A stretch of DNA of 6,134 nt. Origin: Candidatus Faecivivens stercoravium (GTDB taxonomy: Bacteria; Bacillota; Clostridia; Oscillospirales; Ruminococcaceae). The translations under genes were made by a program, and so were the position numbers. The DNA lies in NCBI GenBank assembly GCA_018712425.1, contig DVHA01000138.1:1-6134 (forward strand), written 5' to 3'. How positions within the stretch are numbered: the stretch's first letter is position 1; each line of letters starts with the position of its first letter. This document shows positions 5,469 to 6,134 of this stretch, piece by piece. A model generated the notes under the pieces. It was not told the origin of the DNA. It did no database searches and worked only from the letters and a program-made list of their open reading frames with translations.

Positions 5469-6134
5469 GACGCATTTAAAGGCGGTATCCGCCACATAGG
5501 AGGCCCATTTGATCATGTCGAAGGAGGAGGAATCGGCCAGCTGCTGGAGCTGTTGGGAGACGGGGTCCTGGTAGAGGGTGTGGGCCTGGATTTCATGCCG
5601 CTGGAGGTAGCTGTATACCAGCTGCAAAAAATCCTGGTGCAGAAGCCGCAGCGCCGACCGGTCCATCCGTCCTTCTTTGGACAGCTTCCCCATATAATCC
5701 CGGAGGTAGCGCAGGATCCCGCTGCGGTCCTGCTGTTCCAGGTACTGCATCAGTTCACCGGAATCAGGCAGCTGCACCGGTGACGGCTCCTGTTCGGCCT
5801 GTTCTTCTGATAAGACCTCGCCGCTGTCCAAGTGGGCCTGCATTCGCTTTTCCAGCGCCTCCCGACGGGCGGGAAGGCTGGGGAGGAAGTCCGGGCGGCT
5901 GATGCAGACAAGCGGTTTGCCCCGGATGCCGGGGAAGTTGTCCGACCAGAACTGGATAAACATCCGGCTGCGTTTCTGAAGGATGTTTTCGTCCGTCTGG
6001 GAAAGGAGGGCAGCGTAATAGAAGGGACCGTCCTGGTAGTCGGTTGTGTGCTCGAGGGTAAATTCATCCAGGATGGCTTCGCAGGCCAGCCGCCGCAGGG
6101 AAAACCAGAAGGAAGCTGTGTCCCATTCCTTGGC
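5469..6134 (-). pseudogene. Truncated YesN/AraC-type response regulator, middle region only
   Basis: The minus-strand frame is open from the right edge and reads about 220 residues, starting AKEWDTASFWFSLRRLACEA. It includes RMFIQFWSDNFPG, LVCISRPDFLPSL and a helical part, SALRLLHQDFLQLVYSYL, then HEIQAHTLYQDPVSQQL and MIKWASYVADTAFKCV. This pattern resembles the linker region between the receiver and the AraC-type HTH in YesN-like response regulators. The receiver would lie beyond the window. After TAFKCVSEV the frame runs into the reverse complement of the lacI 3' end and stays open only as antisense, to a stop at about 4164. The AraC HTH that should follow is absent, so the gene appears broken at about 5469. 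The family call rests on recalled pattern, not on a search. A natural HTH-less protein or an assembly join are alternatives. Confidence 0.6.

Noticed and set aside
5481..5493. GGCGG-TAT-CCGCC as a lacI terminator
   Set aside because: The stem is only 5 bp with no T-run on the plus strand, and it lies inside the coding part of the response-regulator remnant (codons for ADTA), so it is probably incidental.

Overview
The window is GC-rich DNA with strong Shine-Dalgarno sites, near-consensus sigma-A promoters, XRE regulators, a LacI regulator and a YesN-type response-regulator remnant. Together these suggest a GC-rich gut-type Clostridia (Oscillospiraceae-like) member of the Firmicutes. This placement is inferred from gene style only; the window has no rRNA or marker gene.

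Left region (1-1674, + strand). The window opens in the last 42 codons of a small membrane protein. Next comes a soluble transglutaminase-fold protein (171-1004), then a complete membrane-anchored XRE regulator (1135-1674). The opening fragment and the complete regulator are paralogues. Both carry an ADGPT[A/S]IL motif, then a transmembrane helix and a basic C-terminal tail. In the complete copy the motif reads IGGADGPTSI. It closely resembles a signature of the beta subunit of Na+-translocating decarboxylases (OadB/GcdB), but here it sits in a loop of a two-helix protein with an N-terminal HTH. This is the most unusual feature of the window. The complete regulator has its own promoter candidate and an inverted repeat just upstream of it.

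Convergent intergenic region (1675-2016). It holds no gene. It contains two related terminator-like sequences about 275 bp apart. Between them lies a cluster of four short perfect hairpins that looks like a dispersed intergenic repeat. The right-hand terminator copy is a 12-bp perfect stem that ends the glycosidase gene.

Regulated sugar module (2017-5468). A cytoplasmic GH31 alpha-glucosidase (- strand) is divergent from a LacI-family repressor (+ strand). The 206-bp space between them has a clear promoter for each gene. Each promoter has a CG-centred dyad that could be a LacI-type operator. The likely logic is a LacI repressor controlling the glycosidase and itself in response to an alpha-gluco-oligosaccharide or its product.

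Right edge (about 5469-6134, - strand). This is the middle part of a YesN/AraC-type response regulator. Its receiver domain would lie beyond the window. Its coding sequence runs directly into the 3' end of lacI, so the DNA-binding HTH is absent. This suggests that a rearrangement placed the lacI-GH31 module here and truncated the regulator.
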